Shown in pieces: positions 16,498-25,161 of a stretch of DNA of 64,000 bases (position 1 is its first letter; each line of letters starts with the position of its first letter). Source of the DNA: Pannonibacter tanglangensis (GTDB taxonomy: Bacteria > Pseudomonadota > Alphaproteobacteria > Rhizobiales > Stappiaceae); NCBI RefSeq assembly GCF_009915685.1, contig NZ_JAABLP010000003.1; one strand, given 5' to 3'. The notes below the pieces were generated by a model. That model saw nothing but the letters and a program-made list of their open reading frames with translations, had not been told where the DNA came from and did not search any database. Position numbers and translations under genes: made by a program.

Positions 16498-17496
16498 ATG
16501 GAGGCGACCGGCGACGGACGCGGGAAAATCGGGTATGTCATCCGCATGATCCGGTTCCAGTCGTCATGGTCACGCCGTCCGTTCCTGTCTTTCGTCCTCG
16601 CGGCCGCGCTGGCTGCCCTGCCCGGTCTCGTCATTGGTCTCGCCATTGGTCTCGTCCCTGGTCCGGCGCGGGCCGGGGTGGGTCCGTGGGTGACGTTTGA
16701 AGGCGGCATGGTGCGGCTGGTCAGCGCCGGCCCCCTGACGGACGGGACTTACGGCGCCGGGCTGGAATTTGCCCTCGAGCCCGGCTGGCATACCTACTGG
16801 ATGCATCCGGGCGAGGCCGGCATTCCGCCGGAGCTGGACGCCCGTCCGTCGTCCAACATCGCCACGGTTGCGGTGCAGTTTCCCTATCCTGAGCGCTATG
16901 ATGACGGCTTCAGCCAGTCGAACATCTACAAGGACGGCGTGCTGCTGCCGCTGGTCGTGACGCCGCAGGATCCGGCCCGGCCGGTCGATCTTGACCTGAC
17001 TGTCACGTTCGGTATCTGCAAGGAGATCTGCATTCCGGGCGAGGCGCGGGTGGCGCTGGCGCTGGAGCCGGCGGCTCAGCCGGATCCGGCGAGCGCGCGA
17101 GCGATTGCCCGGGCGCTGGCGGATGTGCCCGGCGCGCCGGGCCCCGACAGCCCGCAGGTCTCGCGCCTGTTCCTGCGCAAGGACCCGCAGAAGGAGAAGC
17201 TGGACATCAGCCTGGCCCTGCCGGCCGGGCTGACGCTCGACGACGTGAGTGTGTTCGTGGCAGCACCGGACGCGCTGTCGCTCGGCGTGCCGCGACGCCG
17301 GCAGCCGGACTGGAAGAAGGCAACCGGCGACTGGGTGCTCGCCCTGTCCGGCCTGCCCAAGAGCCGGAAAGAAGTGACGCTGAGCTTCGTGCTCGTGGCG
17401 CGGGGCAAGGCGGTGACCCAGACGGTCCGCCTCAACCGGGACACGGGCGTGGCTGTTGCCATCGACGCGCCGCCGAGCCTTGCTGCCACCCGGTAG
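16498..17496 (+). CDS. Secreted DsbD alpha-domain-like protein (protein-disulfide reductase N-terminal domain)
   Basis: Exported protein of about 332 residues with one DsbD N-terminal (DsbD-alpha) domain and no DsbD membrane or thioredoxin domain. A long signal segment ends near ARAGVG (about residue 60). The mature part has WHTYWMHPGEAGIPPEL, YPERYDDGFSQSNIYKDGVLLPL and the redox pair FGICKEICIPGEA (two Cys five apart), like the DsbD C103/C109 pair that passes electrons in the periplasm. ATG at 16498 follows GAGAGGACG; an inner ATG at 16546 is also possible. A peroxiredoxin follows 112 nt later. Partner unknown; cytochrome c maturation or periplasmic thiol reduction is plausible. Confidence 0.85.
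   Translation: MEATGDGRGKIGYVIRMIRFQSSWSRRPFLSFVLAAALAALPGLVIGLAIGLVPGPARAGVGPWVTFEGGMVRLVSAGPLTDGTYGAGLEFALEPGWHTYWMHPGEAGIPPELDARPSSNIATVAVQFPYPERYDDGFSQSNIYKDGVLLPLVVTPQDPARPVDLDLTVTFGICKEICIPGEARVALALEPAAQPDPASARAIARALADVPGAPGPDSPQVSRLFLRKDPQKEKLDISLALPAGLTLDDVSVFVAAPDALSLGVPRRRQPDWKKATGDWVLALSGLPKSRKEVTLSFVLVARGKAVTQTVRLNRDTGVAVAIDAPPSLAATR
16624..16659. repeat. 12-bp repeat inside the signal peptide of the DsbD-like protein
   Basis: Three 12-nt units beginning GGTCTCG (16624, 16636, 16648) encode LVIG-LAIG-LVPG in the hydrophobic core of the signal peptide. They lengthen the signal segment beyond the usual length. Confidence 0.75.
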
Positions 17497-17608
17497 AAAA
17501 ACGAAAGGTCGGGGCTCGACGGCGCGAGCGTCTCACTCTATCTCGGAGGTGGCATCGGGGCCGTCAGGCACCGCTGTCGACGAGCTTTCCCGACGCGGAG
17601 TTTTCAGG

Positions 17609-18094
17609 ATGAGCATCAGCATTGGCGACCGTCTTCCGGACGGCGTATTCAAGGTCATTGGCGCAGACGGCCCGGTCGAAATGAACGCTGCCGAGATCTT
17701 TTCGGGCAAGACGGTCGTTCTGTTCGGCGTCCCCGGCGCGTTCACCCCGACCTGCCACATGAACCACCTGCCCGGCTTCGTCGAGCATCATGATGCGTTC
17801 AAGGCCAAGGGTGTGGACACCATCGCCGTCGTGTCGGTGAACGACATGTTCGTCATGGATGCCTGGAAAAAGGCGACCGGCGCCGGCGACAAGATCGTCT
17901 TCCTCGCCGACGGCAGCGCGAATTATGTCAAGGCGCTTGGCCTGGAACTGGACGCAACGGGCTTCGGCATGGGCATCCGCTCCAAGCGCTTCGCCCTTCT
18001 CGCCAAGGATGGCGTCGTCACCCAGCTGAACGTCGAGGACGCTCCGGGTCAGGCGACCGTGTCGGGCGCGGCAGCGCTGCTCGAGACGCTCTGA
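17609..18094 (+). CDS. Peroxiredoxin (Prx5 type, redoxin family)
   Basis: Thiol peroxidase of 161 residues reducing hydrogen and alkyl peroxides. The start MSISIGDRLPDGVFKVIGADG is the usual one (ATG at 17609, with CAGG just before). The peroxidatic Cys is in FGVPGAFTPTCHMNHLPGFVE (about residue 49), followed by VVSVNDMFVMDAWKKA and FLADGSANYVKALGLELD, which mark the Prx5/AhpE-like group. It follows the DsbD-like gene in the same direction. The rho-independent terminator at 18127 ends the unit. Confidence 0.94.
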   Translation: MSISIGDRLPDGVFKVIGADGPVEMNAAEIFSGKTVVLFGVPGAFTPTCHMNHLPGFVEHHDAFKAKGVDTIAVVSVNDMFVMDAWKKATGAGDKIVFLADGSANYVKALGLELDATGFGMGIRSKRFALLAKDGVVTQLNVEDAPGQATVSGAAALLETL

Positions 18095-18126
18095 TCCCGC
18101 GTCAGCCGCCGTTCGAGATCATGATC

Positions 18127-18156
18127 AGCCGGGGGCCTCTCGCCTCCGGCTTTTTT
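18127..18156 (+). terminator. Rho-independent terminator after the peroxiredoxin gene
   Basis: AGCCGG-rich stem closing on CCGGCT, followed by six T. It lies 33 nt after the peroxiredoxin stop and before the convergent surf1 gene. Confidence 0.85.
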
Positions 18157-18197
18157 GTCCGGGCACGCCGTGACCGCAGCCGCCGGAGCCCTGGAGG

Positions 18198-19004
18198 TCA
18201 GGCCTCCGGCTTCTTCGCGTCCGGACGGCGCAGCACCGACCAGGCATAGGCGATGTAAACGCCGACCAGGGTCGCCGCCAGCCCGAACCAGGTGAGCGCA
18301 TAGCCGAGGTGGTCATTCTTGAACCGGACCACCGTCTCGCCGGCTTGCGGCAAGCCCGAGGCCGGCGTGAAGGCGGCATCCGCGTCGATGACGAAGGGTG
18401 CCGTCGGACCGGTTGCCCCGAGGGCCGATGCCATGGCCGCCGGGTCGCGGGCGAACCAGATGCGCCTTGCGAGATCCGGCGCCGGCGTGGTCATGTTCGG
18501 CGCCTCGCCAAGACGCAGGATACCGGTCAGGGTGACAGGCCCGGCGGGCACCGCACTGCCGGGGCGGCTGTCCGGCGCGACGAACCGGTCGGGGACAAAG
18601 CCCCGGTTCACCATCACGATCCAGCCGTCGTCGGTGCGGAAGGGGGCGTGGACGAAGTAGCCGGGCCCGCCGTAATGGCCCTTCGGGCTGGTGAGCGCAT
18701 TGTAGTAATAGGCCTCGCCCGGCAGGAATGCGCCCGTCACGCGGACACGGAGATAGTCCCCGATCGGCGCAGCGCCGGCGGACCAGCGGTTCGGTCCCGG
18801 AGCCGCGACCGGGTCCAGCGTGAGGTTCTGCTCGACCTGCCGGATCAGACCCTCCTTCCAGGCCAGGCGGTTGAGCTGCCAGAGCCCCAGGTTGAGCAGG
18901 ATGGCGAGGGCAGCGAGCCCGAGGAGCGTCGGCAGCAGGAGGCGCCGCATCGCACCGGACGCCGCCGGCTGGGGATCGCTCGGGCGCTTCGTCGTCTGCG
19001 TCAT
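18198..19004 (-). CDS. surf1: SURF1 family cytochrome oxidase assembly protein
   Basis: Inner-membrane protein needed for heme a insertion into the aa3 oxidase. The 268 residues have a first membrane helix (about 20-40, LLLPTLLGLAALAILLNLG), a conserved GLWQLNRLAWKEGLI just after it, a periplasmic domain with NALTSPKGHYGGPGYFVHAPFRTDDG and NRGFVP, and a second helix near the C terminus (YALTWFGLAATLVGVYIAYA). It is the last gene of the cox operon, 6 nt after the DUF983 stop. Confidence 0.95.
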   Translation of the reverse strand: MTQTTKRPSDPQPAASGAMRRLLLPTLLGLAALAILLNLGLWQLNRLAWKEGLIRQVEQNLTLDPVAAPGPNRWSAGAAPIGDYLRVRVTGAFLPGEAYYYNALTSPKGHYGGPGYFVHAPFRTDDGWIVMVNRGFVPDRFVAPDSRPGSAVPAGPVTLTGILRLGEAPNMTTPAPDLARRIWFARDPAAMASALGATGPTAPFVIDADAAFTPASGLPQAGETVVRFKNDHLGYALTWFGLAATLVGVYIAYAWSVLRRPDAKKPEA

Positions 19005-19010
19005 GGACTA

Positions 19011-19397
19011 TCACTCTTCCTGATCATCAAGCCGGCCTTCGGCGGCATTGTTGCGGTACTGCAGCGCGATCATCAGCCCCTTGAGCGGTCGCAGCACCGC
19101 AAGGGCAAGCGCCGACGTCAGGGGCAGCCAGAGCACCAGATGCAGCCAGATAGGCGGGGTAAAGGCGAGTTCAACCCACAGCACGAGGCCGACGATCACG
19201 AAGCCGACGAGCATGATGACAAAGACGGCCGGGCCGTCGCCGCTGTCGGCAAAGCCGAGGTCGAGGCCGCAGGCCGCGCAGGCCGGCCGTGTCGTCAGGA
19301 ATCCTGCAAACAGCTGCCCCTCGCCGCAGCGGGGACAGCGGCCGGCCAGTCCGCAGCGAAACGGATCCTGCGGCGCATGATGGGCCTGGTCCGGCAT
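19011..19397 (-). CDS. DUF983 zinc-ribbon membrane protein of the cox operon
   Basis: Conserved 128-residue protein found in alphaproteobacterial cox operons. The N-terminal part has two CxxC pairs, CGLAGRCPRCGEG and CAACGLDLGF, that look like a zinc ribbon, followed by two membrane helices (about 60-80 and 90-110). ATG at 19397 with AGGAG 7 nt upstream is chosen over a start ten codons earlier. It lies between coxC and surf1; a role in oxidase assembly is inferred from position only. Confidence 0.9.
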   Translation of the reverse strand: MPDQAHHAPQDPFRCGLAGRCPRCGEGQLFAGFLTTRPACAACGLDLGFADSGDGPAVFVIMLVGFVIVGLVLWVELAFTPPIWLHLVLWLPLTSALALAVLRPLKGLMIALQYRNNAAEGRLDDQEE

Positions 19398-19424
19398 GGC
19401 GGTCTCCTGCCTGGGTACGAACGA

Positions 19425-19458
19425 CAAGGCCCGGTCCGGGGATCCGGACCGGGCCTTG
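19425..19458. terminator. Perfect 15-bp hairpin between coxC and the DUF983 gene
   Basis: CAAGGCCCGGTCCGG (19425-19439) pairs exactly with CCGGACCGGGCCTTG (19444-19458) across a 4-nt loop. There is no real T-run on the minus strand, so it may be a partial terminator or a 3'-stabilising hairpin for the upstream cox mRNA rather than a full stop. Confidence 0.6.
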
Positions 19459-19482
19459 CAAGGATAGACGGATTACCCGACC

Positions 19483-20358
19483 TCAGCCGTGCGGCACAAC
19501 ACCCCAGGCGCCCCAGATGTAGATGGTGGCGAAGAGGAAGAGCCAGACCACGTCGACGAAGTGCCAGTACCAGGCAGCCGCCTCGAAGCCGAAGTGCTTC
19601 TGCGGGCTCATCTGGCCAGCCAGCGCGCGCGCCAGGCAGACGGCGAGGAAGACGGTGCCGACGAAGACGTGGAAGCCGTGGAAGCCGGTCGCCATGTAGA
19701 AGGTCGCGCCGTAGATGTTGCCGGCGAACTCGAAGGTGGCGTGGGTGTATTCGTAGATCTGGCAGATCGTGAAGAGCACGCCGAGGGCAACGGTGAGGAT
19801 CAGGCCCCACTTCAGGCCGTTGCGGTCATTCTCCAGCAGCGCATGGTGCGCCCAGGTCACGGTGGTGCCCGACAGGAGCAGGATCAGGGTGTTCAGCAGC
19901 GGCAGGTGCCACGGGTCGAACACTTCGATGCCCTGCGGCGGCCAGACGCCGCCGGTCGCCTCGACGCGCTGGTACTGGATCGCTTCGTCCACGAACAGCG
20001 AGGCATCGAAGAAGGCCCAGAACCAGGCCACGAAGAACATCACCTCGGAGGCGATGAACAGGATCATGCCGTAGCGCAGGTGCAGGTTCACGACGCGGGT
20101 GTGATGGCCCTGCAGCGACTCGCGAATGGTGTCACGCCACCAGCCGTACATGACATAGAGCACGATCAGCAGGCCGATGATGAACAGGCCGCTGCCGGCC
20201 AGGTTCACGCCGAACACCTCGAACTCACGGCCGGTGGTGTACCGCATCAGGCCGATGCCGCCGATTGCCATGAAGAAGGCGCCGACGGACGCCAGGAACG
20301 GCCACGGACTGGGATCGACCAGGTGGTAATCGTGGTTCTTGCTATGTGCCTCAGCCAT
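19483..20358 (-). CDS. coxC: Cytochrome c oxidase subunit III
   Basis: Membrane subunit of the aa3-type oxidase, 291 residues with seven predicted helices. It begins MAEAHSKNHDYHLVDPSPWPFLAS, then RESLQGHHTRVVNLHLRYGMILFIASEVMFFVAWFWAFFDASL, VWPPQGIEVFDPWHLPLLNTLILL and GFHGFHVFVGT, all subunit III signatures. ATG at 20358 with GGGGAG upstream, 58 nt after ctaG; an earlier in-frame start lacks support. Confidence 0.97.
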   Translation of the reverse strand: MAEAHSKNHDYHLVDPSPWPFLASVGAFFMAIGGIGLMRYTTGREFEVFGVNLAGSGLFIIGLLIVLYVMYGWWRDTIRESLQGHHTRVVNLHLRYGMILFIASEVMFFVAWFWAFFDASLFVDEAIQYQRVEATGGVWPPQGIEVFDPWHLPLLNTLILLLSGTTVTWAHHALLENDRNGLKWGLILTVALGVLFTICQIYEYTHATFEFAGNIYGATFYMATGFHGFHVFVGTVFLAVCLARALAGQMSPQKHFGFEAAAWYWHFVDVVWLFLFATIYIWGAWGVVPHG

Positions 20359-20416
20359 GGGCGTGCTCCCCAAAGTTCCAAATTCTGCGTCAGTCACCGG
20401 CGCAGGCGCCAGGTGC

Positions 20417-21031
20417 TCAAAGTCTGTTGGGCGCGGCCGCGTCGTCGGACTTGGCTGCGACCGGTTTGACCGGCGTCTCCGCCGGGTAGAAGGTGTAGGA
20501 CAGGGTGATCTCGGTCACGTGCTTGAGTTCCGGATCCTTGTCCATCGCCGGGTCGACGAAGAAGACGACCGGCATGTTCACGCTTTCACCGGGCGCCAGC
20601 GGCTGCTCGGTGAAACAGAAGCATTCCAGCTTGTTGAAATAGACGGCCGCCTCGAACGGGGTCACGTTGAACACCGAGGTGCCGACCGACGGCGCGGGGC
20701 CGGCGTTGCGGGCGACATAGGCCATCTGGCCGGTTTCGCCCATCTTCATGGTGACCGCGCGGTGCTCGGGGGCGAATTCCCAGCCGAGACCCGGCGTGAC
20801 GTTGCCGTCGAAGCGCACGGTGATCTTGCGCTCGATAATGGTGTCCGGGGCTTCCTCGGCGCGCTGCGTGGTGCCGCCGAGGCCGGTCACGCGGCACAGC
20901 AGGTCGTAGAGCGGGACTGCGGCATAGGACATGCCGACCATGCCGAAGAACACGCCCGCGCAGATCGTCGCTACGCGGCGATTGCGGCGAGACATGTCGG
21001 CTTCGGGACTGCTGTTCTGCGTGTCGGTCAC
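20417..21031 (-). CDS. ctaG: Cytochrome c oxidase assembly protein CtaG (Cox11)
   Basis: Copper chaperone that delivers copper to the CuB site of subunit I. Its 204 residues have one N-terminal membrane helix (about 18-40) and a periplasmic beta domain with the copper-binding FNKLECFCFTEQPLAPGE motif (CxC, about residues 140-142) and MPVVFFVDP. GTG start at 21031 is supported by TAGGAG 6 nt upstream; the TAG of that sequence is the stop of the preceding 51-codon gene. Confidence 0.95.
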   Translation of the reverse strand: MTDTQNSSPEADMSRRNRRVATICAGVFFGMVGMSYAAVPLYDLLCRVTGLGGTTQRAEEAPDTIIERKITVRFDGNVTPGLGWEFAPEHRAVTMKMGETGQMAYVARNAGPAPSVGTSVFNVTPFEAAVYFNKLECFCFTEQPLAPGESVNMPVVFFVDPAMDKDPELKHVTEITLSYTFYPAETPVKPVAAKSDDAAAPNRL

Positions 21032-21040
21032 GGAAAACTC

Positions 21041-21196
21041 CTAGAGCGGACGGTTGAGAACGTTGGCGCCGAGGCGCACGACGGTGACCCAATAGATGAG
21101 CCCGACCATGGCGGCGAGCGCGATCCCGATCGCCAGCGAGCGGGCGCGGCGCAACCGCTTCTGTTCCGGGGTCAGGCGGATGCCTTCTTCACTCAT
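21041..21196 (-). CDS. Small single-helix membrane protein of the cox operon (CoxF-like)
   Basis: A 51-residue protein: MSEEGIRLTPEQKRLRRARS, then one hydrophobic helix (about 21-38, SLAIGIALAAMVGLIYWVTV) and a short tail VRLGANVLNRPL. It starts 1 nt after the ctaB stop, and its stop forms part of the ctaG Shine-Dalgarno, so it is tightly coupled. Small proteins of this kind at this exact position are known in Rhizobiales cox operons ('CoxF'); a role in oxidase assembly or as an accessory subunit is inferred from position. Confidence 0.85.
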   Translation of the reverse strand: MSEEGIRLTPEQKRLRRARSLAIGIALAAMVGLIYWVTVVRLGANVLNRPL

Positions 21197-21197
21197 G

Positions 21198-22136
21198 TCA
21201 CATCATCCGGGTCACGAGGCTTTCACCCAGGAGGAGGGCGAAGAGCAGGAACAGATACAGGATCGAGAAGCTGAACAGGCGCACCGCCGCCTTGCGCGCC
21301 GCATCCCCCTCGCGGTGGCGGTAGACCCGCCAGGCGAGGCCGAGGAACCCGGCGCCGAGCGCGATGGCGACGATGCCGTACACCGGACCGGCAAAGCCGA
21401 GCGGCCAGGGGCTGATGGCGAGCGGCACCAGCACCAGCGAATAGAGCAGGATCTGGGTGCGGGTCGCATCCTCGCCGGCCACGACGGGCAGCATTGGCAC
21501 GCCGGCCTGACGGTAATCGTTGCTCTTGAACAGCGCGAGGGCCCAGAAATGCGGCGGCGTCCACATGAAGATGATGAGGAACAGGATGACGCTTTCGAGG
21601 CTCACGCTGCCCGTGACGGAGGCCCAGCCGATCATCGGAGGAAAGGCGCCGGCGGCGCCGCCGATGACGATGTTCTGCGGCGTCGAGCGCTTCAGCCACA
21701 TCGTGTAGATGACGGCATAGAAGAAGATGGTGAAGGCCAGGAACGCGCCGGCAAACCAGTTGACCAGCAGGCCCAGCATCACGACCGAGCCGATCGACAG
21801 CGTCATGCCGAAGGCCAGGGCCTCGTCCGGCGTGATCTTGCCGGCGGGAATCGGCCGCTTCGCGGTGCGGCTCATGATCCGGTCGATGTCGGCGTCATAC
21901 CACATGTTCAGCGCGCCGGAGGCTCCTGCCCCGATGGCGATGCACAGCAGCGCGACGCCGGCGACCACCGGATGGAGGCTGCCGGGGGCGAGCATCATGC
22001 CGACGAAGGCGGTGAAGATCACGAGCGACATGACGCGCGGCTTGAGCAGCGCAACGTAGTCGCCGACGGAACCCATGCCACCCTGCCAGGTGACCGGATC
22101 GTCAATCATCGTGTCTGGGCGCTCGACGAGCGACAT
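21198..22136 (-). CDS. ctaB: Protoheme IX farnesyltransferase (heme O synthase)
   Basis: UbiA-superfamily prenyltransferase that converts heme B to heme O for the aa3 oxidase. The 312 residues have multiple membrane helices, the first Asp-rich motif NMWYDADIDRIMSRTAKRPIPAG (about residues 83-105) and WTPPHFWALALFKSNDYRQAGVPMLPVVAG. ATG at 22136, with AAAGG 10 nt upstream, is chosen over an earlier start that lacks family similarity. 144 nt separate it from coxA. Confidence 0.96.
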   Translation of the reverse strand: MSLVERPDTMIDDPVTWQGGMGSVGDYVALLKPRVMSLVIFTAFVGMMLAPGSLHPVVAGVALLCIAIGAGASGALNMWYDADIDRIMSRTAKRPIPAGKITPDEALAFGMTLSIGSVVMLGLLVNWFAGAFLAFTIFFYAVIYTMWLKRSTPQNIVIGGAAGAFPPMIGWASVTGSVSLESVILFLIIFMWTPPHFWALALFKSNDYRQAGVPMLPVVAGEDATRTQILLYSLVLVPLAISPWPLGFAGPVYGIVAIALGAGFLGLAWRVYRHREGDAARKAAVRLFSFSILYLFLLFALLLGESLVTRMM

Positions 22137-22280
22137 CAGCCAAACCCTTTGAAACTTGCGCCCGGTCTTGCCGGGGATCCCTGGTCCGGGGTCTGTCACG
22201 TCCCGAAGGACGGTGCCCCGTTGTTGGTCAAGTGGCCACCGCGCGGAGCGCGGTGGCCGATCTCTGCGTTCGAGCGCCGC

Positions 22281-23876
22281 TTACTTGATGCGCGGCAGGG
22301 TCTCGAACTGATGGAACGGCGGCGGCGAGGACAGGGTCCACTCCAGCGTGGTCGCACCGGCACCCCACGGGTTGTTGCCAGCCTGACGCTTCTTGGCGAA
22401 GGCTTCGATGATGCCGACCAGGAACACCAGGACCGCGAAGGCCGAGATGTAGGAGCCGATCGACGACACGAAGTTCCAGCCGTGCAGGGCATCCGGATAG
22501 TCCGCGTAGCGGCGCGGCATGCCGTTCAGGCCGAGGAAATGCTGCGGGAAGAAGATCAGGTTCACGCCGATGAAGGTGATCCAGAAGTGCAGCTTGCCGA
22601 TGGTCTCGTTGTACATGTAGCCGAACATCTTCGGGAACCAGTAGTACCAGCCAGCGAAGATGCCGAACACGGCGCCGAGCGACAGAACGTAGTGGAAGTG
22701 GGCCACCACGTAGTAGGTGTCATGCAGCGCACGGTCGAGACCGGCGTTGGCGAGCTGCACGCCCGTCACGCCACCGACGGTGAACAGGAAGATGAAGCCG
22801 ATCGCCCAGACCATCGGGGTGCGGAACTCGATCGAGCCGCCCCACATCGTGGCGATCCACGAGAAGATCTTCACGCCCGTCGGAACCGCGATCACCATGG
22901 TGGCGGCGACGAAGTAGGCCTGCGTCTCGACCGACATGCCGACCGTGTACATGTGGTGCGCCCACACGATGAAGCCGACGACGCCGATGGCGACCATGGC
23001 ATAGGCCATGCCGAGGTAGCCGAAGACCGGCTTGCGCGAGAAGGTCGAGATGATGTGGCTGACGATGCCGAAGGCCGGCAGGATCAGGATGTACACTTCC
23101 GGGTGACCGAAGAACCAGAACAGGTGCTGGTACAGGATCGGGTCACCACCGCCGGCCGGGCTGAAGAAGGTCGTCCCGAAGTTGCGGTCCGTCAGCAGCA
23201 TGGTGATGGCGCCGGCCAGAACCGGCAGCGACAGCAGCAGCAGGAACGCGGTGATCAGCACCGACCAGGCGAACAGCGGCATCTTGTGCATGGTCATGCC
23301 AGGCGCGCGCATGTTGAAGATGGTGGTGATGAAGTTGATCGCACCCAGGATCGACGACACGCCGGAGACGTGCAGCGCGAAGATGGCGAGGTCAACGGCC
23401 GGGCCCGGCTGGCCCGAGGTCGAGAGCGGCGGATACATCGTCCAGCCACCGCCCACACCGGTCGCGCCCGGAGGGCCTTCGACGAACAGCGACAGGAGCA
23501 GCAGCGCGAAGGACGGCGGCAGCAGCCAGAAGGAGATGTTGTTCATGCGCGGGAACGCCATGTCCGGCGCACCGATCATGATCGGGACGAAGTAGTTGGC
23601 GAAGCCGCCGATGAGGGCCGGCATCACCATGAAGAAGATCATGATGAGGCCATGGGCCGTCGTGAACACGTTGAAATAGTGCGGGTCACCGAAGAACTGC
23701 ATGCCGGGCTCTTGCAGTTCCATGCGGATGCCGACGCTGAGCGCGCCACCGATGATCCCGGCGATGATCGCGAAGATCAGATAGAGAATACCAATGTCCT
23801 TGTGGTTGGTCGAATAGACCCACCGGCGCCACCCTGTCGGGTGATCGTGCGCGGCATGTGCGGCGGTCGCAGCCAT
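22281..23876 (-). CDS. coxA: Cytochrome c oxidase subunit I
   Basis: Catalytic subunit of the aa3-type oxidase, 531 residues with twelve predicted helices. It holds heme a and the heme a3-CuB centre. Visible: HGLIMIFFMVMPALIGGFANYF (heme a ligand), WFFGHPEVYILILPAFGIVSHI (CuB His and cross-linked Tyr), IVWAHHMYTVG (CuB His pair) and YYVVAHFHYVLSLGAVFG (heme ligands). The K and D channel residues are in conserved surroundings. ATG at 23876 follows GAGGGAG; an earlier start is less likely. Confidence 0.98.
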   Translation of the reverse strand: MAATAAHAAHDHPTGWRRWVYSTNHKDIGILYLIFAIIAGIIGGALSVGIRMELQEPGMQFFGDPHYFNVFTTAHGLIMIFFMVMPALIGGFANYFVPIMIGAPDMAFPRMNNISFWLLPPSFALLLLSLFVEGPPGATGVGGGWTMYPPLSTSGQPGPAVDLAIFALHVSGVSSILGAINFITTIFNMRAPGMTMHKMPLFAWSVLITAFLLLLSLPVLAGAITMLLTDRNFGTTFFSPAGGGDPILYQHLFWFFGHPEVYILILPAFGIVSHIISTFSRKPVFGYLGMAYAMVAIGVVGFIVWAHHMYTVGMSVETQAYFVAATMVIAVPTGVKIFSWIATMWGGSIEFRTPMVWAIGFIFLFTVGGVTGVQLANAGLDRALHDTYYVVAHFHYVLSLGAVFGIFAGWYYWFPKMFGYMYNETIGKLHFWITFIGVNLIFFPQHFLGLNGMPRRYADYPDALHGWNFVSSIGSYISAFAVLVFLVGIIEAFAKKRQAGNNPWGAGATTLEWTLSSPPPFHQFETLPRIK

Positions 23877-23989
23877 GGTCGTGCTCCCTCGTGTTATTCC
23901 CAAACGGGCGGGCGCCGCCTTGCGGCACACACCACCCAGAACCTGACGAGGCGCGGCCGCTCAGTCAGCCGCGCCCGATGTTCGTTGCC

Positions 23990-24916
23990 TCAGCGGGCAG
24001 TCACGGCTGCCGGTGCACCGGCGTCGGCAACCTTGCGCTCGGCGGCCAGGGCCGCCATCAGCTGCTTGTTGGCGTCGTCAAGATCGGTCTTGGCGGCTGC
24101 CGCCCAGGTGTCGAACTGCTCCTGGGTCACGACGCGGATCGTGATCGGCATGAAGGCATGATCCTTGCCGCAGAGCTCCGAGCACTGGCCGTAGAACACG
24201 CCCGTCTTCTCCGAGCGGAACCAGGTCTCGTTCAGGCGACCCGGCACGGCGTCGATCTTGACGCCGAAGGCCGGCATGGCGAAGGCGTGAATCACGTCGG
24301 CGGCGGTAACCTGGACGCGGACGGTCTTGCCGACCGGAACCACGACGTCATAGTCGGTCGCCAGGAGCCGCGGGACCTCGTCGATCGACACGCCGCGCGC
24401 CTGCGCAACGGCCGCCCGCTCGTCGTCCTTGACCATCAGGCTGTCGAAGCTGATGCCGGCGAGCGCCTCGTCGGTGTACTCGTAGCCCCAGTACCACTGG
24501 TAGCCGGTCGCCTTGATGGTCATGTCGAAGGGCGGGATCTCCAGCTGCTTGTACAGCAGGCGGAAGGACGGAACCGCGATCACCACCAGGATGAGGATCG
24601 GGACGACGGTCCAGACGACCTCGATCAGGGTGTTGTGCGACGTGCGCGACGGGGTCGGGTTGGCGCGCGCATTGAAGCGGACCATCACGATCACCAGCAG
24701 GGCGAGCACGAACAGCGTGATCACCGTGATGATGACGAGCGTCATGTTGTTGAACCAGTGGATGTCGTCCATCACGCTGGAGGCCGAGGCCTGGAACCCG
24801 AGTTGCCACGGCGACATGGCACCTGCTGCATCTTGAGCCATCACCGATCCGGCCGTTGCGGCCAGACCTGCGGCGCCCGCGGCGGCCGCCATGAGACGCT
24901 TGAAGATTGCCTTCAC
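23990..24916 (-). CDS. coxB: Cytochrome c oxidase subunit II
   Basis: Electron-entry subunit of the aa3 oxidase. The mature form has two membrane helices and a periplasmic cupredoxin domain with the CuA site. The start VKAIFKRLMAAAAGAAGLA (GTG at 24916 after GGGAAGGGAG) gives a signal peptide ending AMAQ-like at VMAQDAAG. Then MTLVIITVITLFVLALLVIVMV and VWTVVPILILVVIAVPSF (helices), YQWYWGYEYTD, and the CuA ligands in YGQCSELCGKDHAFMPI. First gene of the cox operon; other GTG starts lie a few codons upstream. Confidence 0.96.
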   Translation of the reverse strand: MKAIFKRLMAAAAGAAGLAATAGSVMAQDAAGAMSPWQLGFQASASSVMDDIHWFNNMTLVIITVITLFVLALLVIVMVRFNARANPTPSRTSHNTLIEVVWTVVPILILVVIAVPSFRLLYKQLEIPPFDMTIKATGYQWYWGYEYTDEALAGISFDSLMVKDDERAAVAQARGVSIDEVPRLLATDYDVVVPVGKTVRVQVTAADVIHAFAMPAFGVKIDAVPGRLNETWFRSEKTGVFYGQCSELCGKDHAFMPITIRVVTQEQFDTWAAAAKTDLDDANKQLMAALAAERKVADAGAPAAVTAR

Positions 24917-25161
24917 GTCCACGCTCCCTTCCCTAGTCCGCCGTCGGCGGATCTCGCTCACATCGTCCCTGCGTCAGCGGCGGTCACGCCCGCTTCGGCA
25001 AACCCTGCGGGGCCAGCGCCTGGATCCAGGCGGAAAACCCCGCTCGAAACACCGGTGGAAGACCCACCAGACAAATCCGAAGGGACACGTTCACCGGCTC
25101 CTCTCGCCCGCATCGCCCTTGCGGGGCTTGGCGGGGGAAGCCGGTCTGCGCGTCCTGTTGC

